64,000 nucleotides of DNA from assembly GCF_014649955.1 (NCBI RefSeq), contig NZ_BMUA01000002.1:620001-684000 (forward strand), written 5' to 3'. Origin of the DNA: Streptomyces violascens. Lineage in GTDB: Bacteria; Actinomycetota; Actinomycetes; Streptomycetales; Streptomycetaceae. Under the pieces are notes generated by a model that made no database searches, was not told the DNA's origin, and was given only the letters and a program-made list of their open reading frames with translations. The stretch's first letter is position 1. Each line of letters opens with the position of its first letter. Below, piece by piece: positions 9,692 to 18,545 of this stretch. The translations under genes were made by a program, and so were the position numbers.

Positions 9692-10504
9692 TCAGTGCGG
9701 CCAGATGGGCGGGTCGGTGGTGAAGTGGCCGCCGAGGCAGGCGTGCTCGGGCAGGTCCGGGTCGAGCTCGCCCTGCTCGGCGATGAGCTTGTCGGCGTAC
9801 TGCTCGGAGTCGTCCCGAGGCTCGTAACCGAGCGCCCGCGCCGAGGAAAGGTCCCACCACAGGCGGGTGTTGGCGGACGATCCGTACACCACGCTGTGCC
9901 CGACGTGCTCGGCCGTGAGTGCGGCGTGGAAGAGCCGGGCCCCGTCGCCGGGGCTCATCCAGATCGACAGCATCCTTACGGAGGTGGGCTCCGGGAAGCA
10001 GGAGCCAATGCGGACCGAGACGGTCTCCAGGCCGTGCTTGTCCCAGTAGAACTGCGCGAGGTCCTCGCCGAAGGCCTTGGAAAGCCCGTAGAAGGTGTCG
10101 GGCCGGTGCGCGGTGGCGACCGGAATCAACGGGTCGTCCGCGCCCTGCGGGCGGGGCGTGAAGCCGACCGCGTGATTGGAGGAGGCGAACACGATCCGCC
10201 GGACGCCCTCCTGGCGCGCGGCCTCGTAGAGGTGGTACGTGCCCGCGATGTTGGCCTTGAGGATCTTGTCGAAGGAGGCTTCGAGGGAGATCCCCGCGAG
10301 GTGGAGGACCGCGTCGACCCCGCGCACCGCCTCGCGCAGCGCGTCCCGGTCGGCGAGGTCGGCGGTGATCGCGTCCGGCTCGCCGGGGACGGGCAGCATG
10401 TCCAGGAGCCGCAGCTCGTATCCGTACGCCGGGAGCAGCCCGCGCATCAGGGTGCCGAGCCCGCCGGCGGCGCCGGTGAGCAGGACGGTGCGGGGACGGG
10501 GCAT
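9692..10504 (-). CDS. NAD-dependent uronate dehydrogenase-like epimerase-family protein
   Basis: The protein is 270 residues with an extended-SDR fold: LLTGAAGGLG (8-17), a catalytic Tyr139/Lys143 pair in YGLSKAFGED, and SSNHAVGF as in bacterial uronate dehydrogenases. Those enzymes oxidise glucuronate or galacturonate to the aldarolactone. The ATG at 10504 has GAGGAGA six bases upstream, so I prefer it to the ATG 23 codons earlier. The gene is divergent from kdgD, the enzyme acting two steps later, which strengthens the assignment. No aldarate dehydratase is present in the window. Confidence 0.8.
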   Translation of the reverse strand: MPRPRTVLLTGAAGGLGTLMRGLLPAYGYELRLLDMLPVPGEPDAITADLADRDALREAVRGVDAVLHLAGISLEASFDKILKANIAGTYHLYEAARQEGVRRIVFASSNHAVGFTPRPQGADDPLIPVATAHRPDTFYGLSKAFGEDLAQFYWDKHGLETVSVRIGSCFPEPTSVRMLSIWMSPGDGARLFHAALTAEHVGHSVVYGSSANTRLWWDLSSARALGYEPRDDSEQYADKLIAEQGELDPDLPEHACLGGHFTTDPPIWPH

Positions 10505-10704
10505 GGGCTCTCCTCGGGGTACGGGGCCGTTCATGGAGGATGCGGAAGGGCGGCCTGCCGCATCCATGGACATGATTCACATGCGTGGACACGCTAGGGA
10601 GTGCGGCGGAAGGTCGTCAAGTAGCCCGCGAAGGTGTCGAATCCGCCCGCGCGTCAAGGCTGTTCGCCTTGACCGCCGCCCGGGCGCGGGCTTAGCGTGG
10701 CTGC

Positions 10705-10715
10705 GTTCAGAAATA
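10705..10715 (+). promoter_or_regulatory. Candidate operator motif upstream of kdgD
   Basis: GTTCAGAAATA here resembles the centre of TGTTCAGAATACCGAACA at 19404-19421, upstream of the semialdehyde dehydrogenase gene. It lies about 55 bp before the kdgD start. A shared IclR-family operator is possible. Confidence 0.35.
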
Positions 10716-10765
10716 TAGACGTCAGTCAGAATTGTGCACGACGGTCCTTGTTCAGGGAGCAGCCC

Positions 10766-11734
10766 GTGACCTCAGCCCCGCTCGCCGCCCGCCTCACTCA
10801 CGTCAGCGGACCGCTGTTCTTCCCCGTGACCGCGTACGGGCCCGACGGCGGCCTCGACCTCGACATCTTCCGCGTGCACGTGCGCCAGGGGATCGAGGCG
10901 GGTGCTGCCGCCGTGTTCGCCTGCTGCGGCACCGGGGAGTTCCACGCCCTGACGCCGGGGGAGTTCCGGGCCTGTGTCGCCGCAGCCGTCGAGGAGAGCG
11001 CGGGCCGCGTCCCGGTGGTCGCGGGCGCCGGATACGGCACGGCCCTCGCCGTCGAGTACGCCCGCCTCGCCGAGGAGGCCGGCGCCGACGGGCTGCTCGC
11101 GATGCCGCCCTATCTCGTCGTCGCCGACCAGGCGGGCCTGCTGCGCCACTACACCGAACTGGCCGCGGCGACCTCGCTGGACGTCATCGTCTACCAGCGA
11201 GACAACGCGGTCCTCACCCCCGAAACGGCCGTCGCGCTCGCCCGCGTCGACGGCGTCATCGGCTTCAAGGACGGCCTGGGCGACCTCGATCTGATGCAGC
11301 GGATCGTGAGCGCCGTACGCTCGGCGGGCCTGGACCCGCTGTACTTCAACGGCCTGCCCACCGCCGAACTGACCGGCCTCGCCTACCGGGGCATCGGCAT
11401 CACCCTGTACTCGTCGGCGGTGTTCTGCTTCGCCCCCGACATCGCGCTGGCCTTCCACCGAGCCCTCGAATCCGGCGACGACGCCCTGGCCAACCGCCTC
11501 CTGGACGGCTTCTTCGTGCCGCTCGTCGAACTGCGCAACCAAGGGCGCGGGTACGCGGTGTCGCTGGTCAAGGCGGGGGTGCGTCTCGGCGGCCTGGAGG
11601 TGGGCGAGGTGCGGCCGCCCTTGAGCGAGCCGGACGCGGACCACGTCAAGCGGTTGGCCGCGCTGATCGAGCGGGGGCGGGGGCTGCTGGGATCGGGGGA
11701 GGCCGGGTCGGGCGCACCCGGGGCGGGCGCGTGA
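10766..11734 (+). CDS. kdgD: 5-dehydro-4-deoxyglucarate dehydratase (KdgD)
   Basis: The protein is 322 residues in the DHDPS/NAL aldolase superfamily: GTGE phosphate-type loop at about 55-58, Tyr143 in IVYQRDNAV, and the Schiff-base lysine Lys168 in IGFKDGLGD. That combination is typical of KdgD, which dehydrates and decarboxylates 5-keto-4-deoxyglucarate to alpha-ketoglutarate semialdehyde. The GTG at 10766 is chosen because GGGAG lies upstream and homology begins there; earlier codons are in the promoter. Its TGA overlaps the GTG of the next gene by two bases, so the two are translationally coupled. The dehydrogenase for its product is encoded at 19469. Confidence 0.88.
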   Translation: MTSAPLAARLTHVSGPLFFPVTAYGPDGGLDLDIFRVHVRQGIEAGAAAVFACCGTGEFHALTPGEFRACVAAAVEESAGRVPVVAGAGYGTALAVEYARLAEEAGADGLLAMPPYLVVADQAGLLRHYTELAAATSLDVIVYQRDNAVLTPETAVALARVDGVIGFKDGLGDLDLMQRIVSAVRSAGLDPLYFNGLPTAELTGLAYRGIGITLYSSAVFCFAPDIALAFHRALESGDDALANRLLDGFFVPLVELRNQGRGYAVSLVKAGVRLGGLEVGEVRPPLSEPDADHVKRLAALIERGRGLLGSGEAGSGAPGAGA

Positions 11735-12870
11735 AGGCGTCCGCGTTCCTCTATCCGTGGGACGTCCTCGGCGACCCGGACGCCCCCGCCCGCATCGCCG
11801 ACCTCGGCGTACGCCAGGTGACGCTGGCCTCCGCCTACCACTCGACCCGCGCCCTGACCCCGCACCACCCACGGCACCGCATCGTCACGGCCGAGCATGC
11901 GGCGGTGCTGTACCCGCCGGACGAACCGCACTGGCAGGGAAGGGAGTTGAGGCCGTACGGGGCCGGTGCCTGGGCGCCGGGCGACGCGTACGGCGAGGCC
12001 GCCGCATCGTTGGCGGCGGCCGGTCTCGACGTCCACTCCTGGGTGGTGCTCGCGCACAACTCCCGGCTGGGCGCGGAGCACCCCGAGACATCGGTGGTCA
12101 ACGCGTACGGCGACCGCTACCCGTGGGCGCCCTGCATCGCCCGGCCCCGGGTCCGCGCCTACCTCGTCGCCCTGGCGGCGGAGGCGGCGGCGCGCCCCGG
12201 CGCGGGCGGCACCGAACTCGAATCCTGCGGCTGGTACGGCCTCGCGCATCTGCACGGCCACGACAAGATCGCGGGCGTGGCACTGGACGGCACCGCGGAG
12301 TATCTGATGTCGCTGTGCTTCTGTGCGTCCTGCGAGCGGGGGTACGGCGAAGTCGGCCTGGAGGCCGGTGAGTTGAGGGTACGGGTGCGGGGGGCACTGG
12401 AGCCGGTGTGGCGGGGCGGGCCGGTGGGGGCGTCCGGCGCGGAACTGCTCGCGGACACGCTGGAGTTCCGTACGCGCGCCGCACGGGAGCTCCAGGAGGC
12501 GGCCGTCGCGGCGGTACGGGAGCGGGGTGGGCCGGGGTTCCAGGTGCTGCTGCATGCGGATCCGCGGCCGGAGCGGTGCGGGGCCAATGCGGGGGTCGAC
12601 GCGGGGCACGTCCTCGGCGTGGCCGACGGGGTGGTGGTGCCCTGCGCGGGCGGCCCGGAGCTTCTCGCGCCCTTCGCGGCGCTGGGCTCTTCGGGGGTGC
12701 TTGCGGCGAACCTTACGGTGGTGTCGGGGATGGGGGGCCGGCCGGGGGAGCTGGCGGGGGATGCGGCTCGGGTGGCGGCGCTCGGTGCGACCGAACTCCG
12801 GCTCTACCACGCGGGGTTGGCGTCGGGGGCGGACCTGGAGGCGGTACGGAGGGCGGGAGTGCTGGGGTAG
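11731..12870 (+). CDS. Uncharacterised protein coupled to kdgD (TIM-barrel glycosidase-like)
   Basis: The protein is 379 residues starting at a GTG embedded in the kdgD stop. I do not recognise a named family with confidence. Visible features are an N-terminal FLYPWDVLGD strand, LDVHSWVVLAHNSRLG, VNAYGDRYPWAPC, ESCGWYGLAHLHGHDK, and a CFCASC cysteine cluster resembling that in some TIM-barrel glycoside-hydrolase-like hypotheticals. There is no signal peptide. Tight coupling to kdgD suggests a role in handling uronides or sugar acids in the cytoplasm. The 3' end runs into a repeat element 16 bp later. Confidence 0.7.
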   Translation: MKASAFLYPWDVLGDPDAPARIADLGVRQVTLASAYHSTRALTPHHPRHRIVTAEHAAVLYPPDEPHWQGRELRPYGAGAWAPGDAYGEAAASLAAAGLDVHSWVVLAHNSRLGAEHPETSVVNAYGDRYPWAPCIARPRVRAYLVALAAEAAARPGAGGTELESCGWYGLAHLHGHDKIAGVALDGTAEYLMSLCFCASCERGYGEVGLEAGELRVRVRGALEPVWRGGPVGASGAELLADTLEFRTRAARELQEAAVAAVRERGGPGFQVLLHADPRPERCGANAGVDAGHVLGVADGVVVPCAGGPELLAPFAALGSSGVLAANLTVVSGMGGRPGELAGDAARVAALGATELRLYHAGLASGADLEAVRRAGVLG

Positions 12871-12886
12871 CGGCCTGCGGCGCGTT

Positions 12887-13139
12887 CCCCACCCCGCCCC
12901 TTCCCGAGACCCTCCGGGGGCGGTGATGGTTCGGCTGCGGACCGTGCGTGGCTGGGCGCGCAGTTCCCCGCGCCCCCAGCAGGGGGTGCCGGCCCGCGCC
13001 GGGACATTTCAGCCTGTCCGGCGATTGAGGACGAGCGCCCTTCAGGCGCGAACGGGGTCTGGGGCGGAGCCCCAGCAGCCACCGGGCCGCAGCCGAACGA
13101 ACTCCCCCCCGGAGGGTCTAGGGAAGGGGCGGGGTGGGG
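12887..13139. repeat. MITE-like element 1 with 33-bp terminal inverted repeats
   Basis: The left end 12887-12919 and the right end 13107-13139 are inverted repeats of 33 bp differing at one base; each contains GCCCCTTCCC or its complement. Inside are modules shared with other copies: GGACCGTGCGTGGCTG, CGCGCAGTTCCCCGCGCCCC, TTTCAGCCTGTCCGGCG, GAGGACGAGCGCCCTT, and a GGGGCGGAGCCCC hairpin. It has no coding capacity. I see no clear target-site duplication. It fills the gap between the kdgD operon and the acid phosphatase gene. Confidence 0.8.
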
Positions 13140-13157
13140 TCCTACCCCCGGTAGGAC
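13139..13157. promoter_or_regulatory. Palindrome upstream of the acid phosphatase gene
   Basis: GTCCTACC (13139-13146) and GGTAGGAC (13150-13157) form a perfect inverted repeat with a 3-base centre, immediately after the repeat element and 66 bp before the phosphatase start. It could be an operator or a short hairpin. Confidence 0.35.
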
Positions 13158-13223
13158 ACAGTGCGGCAAAGATTTCCGCATTTCCCCTGGCGGGACGCCA
13201 TGTGATGCGCGTAGACACTCCCC

Positions 13224-14012
13224 ATGCGCACTCTCACCAAAGCCGCAGCCACCGCCGCCGCGTTCGCCGTCACCGGCGTCGCCTTCTACGGCGTCGGCGC
13301 GGCCTCCGCCGACAACGCCGCGCCGAAGTCGGACCGCGAGATCCCGAACATCACCAAGGTCGAAGACAAGATCAACGCGTACTACGGCGGTACCGCCGAC
13401 GCCTCCGGAAACTTCCAGGCGTCGCCCAAGAGCAACTACGCCAAGCAGGTTGCCGACATCGAGGCCCGCGCCAAGCGGCAGATCAAGCACGCCGCCGAGC
13501 ACCCCGGGCGGGACGGCCGCAAGCCCGCCATCGTGCTCGACGTCGACGACACGACGCTCCTGACGTACGACTACGAGAAGAAGAACGGCTTCGCCTACAA
13601 CGCCGCCGCCTTCAACGCCTATGTGCAGAGCGCGCAGTCGATAGCCGTGTTCGGCATGCCGGACCTGGTCAACTACGCGGCCAAGAACGGCGTCACCGTC
13701 TTCTTCCTCACCGGGCGCGACGCCTCCCAGCGCAACGCCAGCGCCGCCAACCTCACCAAGGCCGGTTACAACGTGCCGGTCGACGCCGCGCACTTCTTCC
13801 TCAAGGACAAGGCCAACCCGCCGGCCTACCTGAGCTGCGGAAAGCCCACCTGGACCTGCTCGACCGTCGACTACAAGGCCGGCACCCGCAAGCACATCGA
13901 GTCGCTCGGCTACAACATCGTCGCCAACCTCGGCGACCAGTACACCGACCTCTCGGGCGGCTACGCCGACAACACGTACAAGATCCCGAACCCGATGTAC
14001 TTCCTGCCGTAG
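13224..14012 (+). CDS. Secreted HAD-family acid phosphatase (class B/IIIB type)
   Basis: The protein is 262 residues with a signal peptide ending about residue 29 (ASADN). A haloacid-dehalogenase core follows: nucleophile motif LDVDDTTL with Asp106 and Asp108, FFLTGRD (motif II) near 165-170, a conserved lysine region, and NLGDQYTDL (motif IV). This plant-VSP/class-B-like family hydrolyses phosphomonoesters outside the cell. No PHO box is visible upstream. The gene separates the two halves of the uronate pathway and appears unrelated to it. Confidence 0.88.
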   Translation: MRTLTKAAATAAAFAVTGVAFYGVGAASADNAAPKSDREIPNITKVEDKINAYYGGTADASGNFQASPKSNYAKQVADIEARAKRQIKHAAEHPGRDGRKPAIVLDVDDTTLLTYDYEKKNGFAYNAAAFNAYVQSAQSIAVFGMPDLVNYAAKNGVTVFFLTGRDASQRNASAANLTKAGYNVPVDAAHFFLKDKANPPAYLSCGKPTWTCSTVDYKAGTRKHIESLGYNIVANLGDQYTDLSGGYADNTYKIPNPMYFLP

Positions 14013-14075
14013 CCCTTGGTGCCGACCACTTCGGTCCGGGGCGCCCGTCCGTCCGCGTGCGCCCCGGACCGTGCC

Positions 14076-15536
14076 TCACTGCGAGGCCAGTGCCGCCTTC
14101 ATCATCGCCTGGGCCACCGGACCCGCCAGGCCGTTGCCGCTGACCTCCGAGCGCTCGGCGTCCGAGTCCTGGATGACCACGGCCACCGCGACCTCCTTGC
14201 CGGTCTTCGCGTCCTTGGCGAACGAGGTGAACCAGGCGTACGGCTTCTTGGAGTTGTCCACACCGTGCTGGGCCGTGCCCGTCTTGGCGCCGACCTCCAT
14301 GCCGTCGATCTTCGCGTTGGAGCCGGTGCCGTCGGTGACCACCGAGACCATCGCGCTGTACATCTGCTGGGCCGTCTTCGACGACATGATGCGCTTTCCG
14401 TCCGAGTCCGGGTAGGACTGGAGGGTGCTTCCCTTGGAGTCCGTCACCTTGGACACCATGTGGGGTGAGGACATGACGCCGTCGTTGGCTATGGCGGCCG
14501 ACACCATCGCCATCTGCATCGGCGTCGCCGTCACGTCGAACTGGCCGATGCCCGACAGCGCCGTCGACGACGCGTTCATCTTCTTCGGGTATACGCTCGC
14601 CGCCGCGCGCACCGGCACGTCCAGCTCCGCGTCGTTGAAGCCGAACTTCTCGGCCATCGCCCGCACCTTGTCCTGGCCCAGGTCCACGGCCATCTTGCCG
14701 AAGACGTTGTTGCAGGAGTATTCGAGCGCGGTACGGATCGAGGCGTTCTCGCAGGGCGCGGACGCCGACTCGTTGCGCAGGTCCGTCGTCGTGCCCGGCA
14801 TCCGGTACGGGTTGGGGCTCGTCGTCTTCTCGTCGATCGAGGAGTAGAGGCCGTTCTCGAGCGCCGCCGACGCCACCACCAGCTTGAACGTGGAGCCCGG
14901 CGCCAGCGGCTGGCGCAGCGCCCGGTTGAGCATCGGCTGGCTCTTGTCCTCGGACAGCTGCTTCCACACGTCGCCGTCCGCGGAGGAGGACCCCGCGATC
15001 TTCGACGGGTCGTACGACGGGGTGGAGACCATGCCGAGGATGCGGCCGGTCTTCGGGTCCATCGCGACGGCCGCGCCCTCCTTGTTGCCCAGCGCCTGGA
15101 ACCCGGCCTTCTGCACCGCCGGGTCGATCGTCGTCAGGACGTCGCCGCCGGGCGCGCGCTGCCGGGTGAGCGCGTCGAACGGGTTCTGCATGCGCGGGTC
15201 GCTGCCGTCGAGGACCTTGGAGTAGATCCCCTCCAGCTGGGTCGATCCGTACACCTGCGAGGCGTAGCCCGTGACCGGCGCGTACATCGGCCCGTCCTTG
15301 TAGCTGCGCTGGTAGGCGAGGTCGCCGCTCTTCGTCCTTTCCGAGCCGGTGACCGGCGAGCCGGCCACGATGATGTCCCCGAGCGGCTGCGAGTACTCCG
15401 CGATGGTGTTCCGCCGGTTCAGCTTGTCGTCCGCGAGGGCCTGGCCTTGGTAGAACTGCACATAGGTGGCTCGTCCGAGGAGGGCGAGCACCATCAGCAG
15501 ACAGAAGACCGAGGCGCGCCTGATTGTCTTGTTCAT
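14076..15536 (-). CDS. Class B penicillin-binding protein (PbpA-like transpeptidase)
   Basis: The protein is 486 residues with one N-terminal membrane anchor (about 8-26), a short dimerisation/pedestal region and a transpeptidase domain. The active-site motifs are intact: SxxK at Ser215-Lys218 (PGSTFK), SCN at 274-276, and KTG at 418-420. It cross-links peptidoglycan at the outer membrane face. Mycobacterial and Streptomyces pbpA usually lies beside rodA/ftsW and a protein-kinase gene; here no such partner is present, so this is a satellite paralogue. Confidence 0.9.
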   Translation of the reverse strand: MNKTIRRASVFCLLMVLALLGRATYVQFYQGQALADDKLNRRNTIAEYSQPLGDIIVAGSPVTGSERTKSGDLAYQRSYKDGPMYAPVTGYASQVYGSTQLEGIYSKVLDGSDPRMQNPFDALTRQRAPGGDVLTTIDPAVQKAGFQALGNKEGAAVAMDPKTGRILGMVSTPSYDPSKIAGSSSADGDVWKQLSEDKSQPMLNRALRQPLAPGSTFKLVVASAALENGLYSSIDEKTTSPNPYRMPGTTTDLRNESASAPCENASIRTALEYSCNNVFGKMAVDLGQDKVRAMAEKFGFNDAELDVPVRAAASVYPKKMNASSTALSGIGQFDVTATPMQMAMVSAAIANDGVMSSPHMVSKVTDSKGSTLQSYPDSDGKRIMSSKTAQQMYSAMVSVVTDGTGSNAKIDGMEVGAKTGTAQHGVDNSKKPYAWFTSFAKDAKTGKEVAVAVVIQDSDAERSEVSGNGLAGPVAQAMMKAALASQ

Positions 15537-15600
15537 CCCGTACGCAAGACGGACGGGCCGGAGCGCGGAGTTCCTGTTGTGCCGGGTTCTCAGGAAACCT

Positions 15601-16254
15601 TCATCGGGGCCGTACGAAGCCCGACTCGTACGCCGCGATCACCGCCTGGGTGCGGTCGCGGGTGCCCGTCTTGGCCAGGACCGAGGCGACATGGGTCTTC
15701 ACGGTGGCGGGTCCCACGCCCATCCGCCCGGCGATCTCCGCGTTGGTGAGGCCCGTCGTCATCAGGCGGAGGACCTCCGCCTCGCGCTCGGTGAGCCGGG
15801 CCGTCCAGGGGGCTGCGGCGCGGGCGGACGAGTGCCGGGCGGCCAGCTCGCGGACCTTCGCGGGGAACAGGAGCGAGTCGCTGCGGGCGACCAGGCGGAC
15901 CGCCTGGATCAGCTCCTCGGCGGCGGCCCGCTTCAGGAGGAACCCGGAGGCGCCCGCGCGCAGCGCGTCGTACACGTAACTGTCGTTCTCGAAGGTCGTG
16001 ACCACCACGATCCTCGGCGGCGCGGAGAGCGTGGCCAGGATCTGCTCGGTGGCGCGGATGCCGTCGATCTCGGGCATCCGGACGTCCATCAGAACGACGT
16101 CGGGAAGCCTGTCGCGGACGACCGAGACGGCTTCGGCGCCCGTGGTGGCCTCGCCGACGACCTCCAGGTCGGGCTCGGCGTCGAGGATCACCCGCAGCGC
16201 CGTGCGCACCATCCGCTCGTCGTCGGCGACCACCACCCGCACCGTGCCGCTCAT
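15601..16254 (-). CDS. NarL/LuxR-family response regulator
   Basis: The protein is 217 residues. The receiver domain spans residues 1-120 with acidic pocket ADDE, phospho-acceptor Asp57 in LMDVRMPEIDG, and a conserved Lys in FLLK. The LuxR-type helix-turn-helix at about 150-210 has LTEREAEVLRLMTTGLTNAE and VKTHV. Its ATG overlaps the kinase stop by four bases, so the pair is co-translated. It is the last gene of a three-gene operon reading membrane protein, kinase, regulator. Confidence 0.93.
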   Translation of the reverse strand: MSGTVRVVVADDERMVRTALRVILDAEPDLEVVGEATTGAEAVSVVRDRLPDVVLMDVRMPEIDGIRATEQILATLSAPPRIVVVTTFENDSYVYDALRAGASGFLLKRAAAEELIQAVRLVARSDSLLFPAKVRELAARHSSARAAAPWTARLTEREAEVLRLMTTGLTNAEIAGRMGVGPATVKTHVASVLAKTGTRDRTQAVIAAYESGFVRPR

Positions 16255-17471
16255 CGCGCACCGCCGAGCGGGAGGCGGGCGCTGAGCCGCCAGACGTCAC
16301 CGTCCGGGCCCGCCGAGGCGTGTCCGCCGAGCAGCACGGCCCGCTCGGCGATGCCGCGCAGACCGCGTCCGCCGCCCGGCCGCACCACCGGCGCGGCCCC
16401 GGACAAGGGGTTCTCCATCACAAGGGCCAACTCTCCGTCGCTCAGGGCGACTTGCAGGGTGACGGGTGAACTCCCGCCGTGGCGAAGGGCGTTGCTCAGG
16501 CCCTCCTGCACGATCCGGTACGCCTCCCGCGAGACCAGCTCGGGCACCGAGGCCGGGTCGCCCTTCAGGGAGTACGCCACCTTCAGGCCCGTGCGGGACA
16601 GCAGGCCCTCCAGGGCGGTGAGGTCCGGCGTCGCGAGATCGCCGTCGTCCTGGCGCAACAGGCCGAGAACGGAGTCGAGTTCGCCGACCGTGCGCCGGGT
16701 GGTCTCCTCGATGGCGGCGAGCGCCTCGCGTACGAACTCGGGGTCCGAGTCCAGGACGCGGCGGGCCGCGCTCGCCTGGAGCGTCACCGCGCTCAGGGCG
16801 TGGCCCACCGAGTCGTGCAGCTCGCGCGCGAGCCGGTTGCGTACGGCCAGCTCCGCCGCGCGCTGCTCGGCGGCGGCCAGGCGGTCGGCGGGCGACGGGC
16901 CGAGCAGGACCGGCGCGAGCCGGGCGAGCAGCGCCCCGGCCGCCGCCGAACAGGCCGCCAGGGCGAGCAGCATCGCGATCCCGGCGGCCGGGGCGCACGC
17001 GATGCCCCAGCCGCTGGAGAGCGGGCCGGAGGTGCTGTACACCGTGTGGCGCAGGCCCGGGAAGGCGGGCAGCACGATCAGGAACACCGTGAACGGGGGC
17101 AGCGCCAGGCTCATCCCGCTCAGGATTCCGCCGAGTGCGACGTGCAGCGTGTACCAGGCGGAGGTGCGCAGGCGGGCGTCCCGGGAGCGCGCGGGCCCGT
17201 CGGCGAGCGCCGCCGGATCCACCCCGGACAGCGCCCGCGCGCCGAACACGAGCAGCGGCCGGGCGATCGGCACCAGGCCGGATACGGCCGCGAACGGCAG
17301 CGCGACGACGAAGGTGACGAGCGCACGAGGGAACGAGTCGAAGGAGCTGGCCCCGGGCGTGATCGAGCCGACGATGACCGAGCCCACCAGGAAGTACGGC
17401 ATCAACAGGGCCCCGCCGATGACCAGATGGACCCAGCGGTGGCGCGCCCGCACCCCGAACAGCGCGCGCAT
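16251..17471 (-). CDS. Sensor histidine kinase (HisKA_3 type)
   Basis: The protein is 406 residues. The N-terminal part has about five to six membrane segments (roughly 15-190). The dimerisation helix carries the phospho-acceptor His219 in ARELHDSVGHALS. The HATPase has NALRHGG and GGGRGLRGIAERA. This is the partner of the regulator at 15601. I place the start at 17471, where the ATG shares one base with the TGA of the upstream membrane-protein gene; longer frames would run antisense through that gene. The ligand is unknown. Confidence 0.92.
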   Translation of the reverse strand: MRALFGVRARHRWVHLVIGGALLMPYFLVGSVIVGSITPGASSFDSFPRALVTFVVALPFAAVSGLVPIARPLLVFGARALSGVDPAALADGPARSRDARLRTSAWYTLHVALGGILSGMSLALPPFTVFLIVLPAFPGLRHTVYSTSGPLSSGWGIACAPAAGIAMLLALAACSAAAGALLARLAPVLLGPSPADRLAAAEQRAAELAVRNRLARELHDSVGHALSAVTLQASAARRVLDSDPEFVREALAAIEETTRRTVGELDSVLGLLRQDDGDLATPDLTALEGLLSRTGLKVAYSLKGDPASVPELVSREAYRIVQEGLSNALRHGGSSPVTLQVALSDGELALVMENPLSGAAPVVRPGGGRGLRGIAERAVLLGGHASAGPDGDVWRLSARLPLGGAR

Positions 17472-18457
17472 CACGGCGTACGGCCCGGGTGGCGGGGGCG
17501 CTCGGCGAAGAACCGGACGCCCAGGGTGACGACGAGCATCCCGACGATCATCTGCACAGCGTAGGTGAGGTCCATCATCGCGGTGGGCCCGTCGGCGGTG
17601 CCGTCCGTGACCACGAGCGCGGAGAGCCAGAGCCAGCCGCCCCAGCAGGCGGTGGCGCCCGAGCCCAGCCACGCCAGGGCCAGCGGCACCCGGAGCGGAA
17701 GCGACCGGCCGAGCCCGAGGGCGACCATCAGCACCCCGGCCGCGCCGAGCACGGCGAACGCCGCGAACACCGCCTCCACGACGTACTGGTCGGAGGTCCG
17801 TTCCTCGGCCCAGGACCGGCTCAGACCCGCCGCCGAACCCGTCGCCCACAGCAGGTGCATCCCGGCCGGAAGCAGCGAAAGCACCGCCACGGCGACGGCG
17901 GCCGCCCGCAGCGCGGGCCGCACGGTGCCGTCCGGGAGCTCGCCGAGCCGGCCGCGCCACAAGTGCCCCCAGCGGTCACGGGCGTACAGCGCGAACAAGC
18001 CGCCGAGTGCGAGGCCCTGGACGATGAAGCCCGTGTAGACGACGCCGAAGACCCACTCGTGGAGGTACGGGGTGCTCGCGGGGGCGGACGACTTGCCGAC
18101 GGCGGTGCCGCTCAGCGCGCGCACCAGGAGCTGGAGCGGGTATCCGGTCATGACCGGCGCGAGCAGACCGGTGGCGAGCCACATCGGCAGCAGGAGCAGC
18201 CAGGCCTTCACCCGCAGTCCCCAGGGCCGGGTCAGGAGCAGCGCGAGGACGACCACGCACGAGTCCATGAGCACCGAGGCGCTGTTGCCGGCCGCCATGG
18301 CGACGCGGTGTGCAAGCAGGACGCTGTGGTCCGGGATGCCCAGGTGGCTGCCCGCGACCCAGGCGATCTTGAGGGCGAGGTAGGGGAGGCAGGCGGCGAT
18401 GGCGACGGCCCGCAGGGCGGGACGGAGCGCGGGGCGCGTGAGGGCGGCGGTGGTCAT
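17471..18457 (-). CDS. Multi-pass membrane protein co-transcribed with sensor kinase
   Basis: The protein is 328 residues with about eight hydrophobic segments, including LLLPMWLATGLLAPV, FGVVYTGFIVQGLALGGLFAL and MIVGMLVVTLGVRFF. I see no catalytic motif. It is first in the operon and its stop is fused to the kinase start (TGATG). Similar membrane proteins are often encoded with NarL-type pairs in Streptomyces and may modulate sensing; that role is inference. Confidence 0.8.
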   Translation of the reverse strand: MTTAALTRPALRPALRAVAIAACLPYLALKIAWVAGSHLGIPDHSVLLAHRVAMAAGNSASVLMDSCVVVLALLLTRPWGLRVKAWLLLLPMWLATGLLAPVMTGYPLQLLVRALSGTAVGKSSAPASTPYLHEWVFGVVYTGFIVQGLALGGLFALYARDRWGHLWRGRLGELPDGTVRPALRAAAVAVAVLSLLPAGMHLLWATGSAAGLSRSWAEERTSDQYVVEAVFAAFAVLGAAGVLMVALGLGRSLPLRVPLALAWLGSGATACWGGWLWLSALVVTDGTADGPTAMMDLTYAVQMIVGMLVVTLGVRFFAERPRHPGRTP

Positions 18458-18545
18458 GCCTTCACGCTCCCGCGCGGCCCCGCCCCACCGCGTCCTGCGC
18501 CCCGATGATCCGCCTCCGCCGCGCGGGGGAGGGGAGGCGGGACCG

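Noticed and set aside
13140-13223. PHO box upstream of the acid phosphatase
   Set aside because: No GTTCACC-like direct repeats are present; only a short palindrome.
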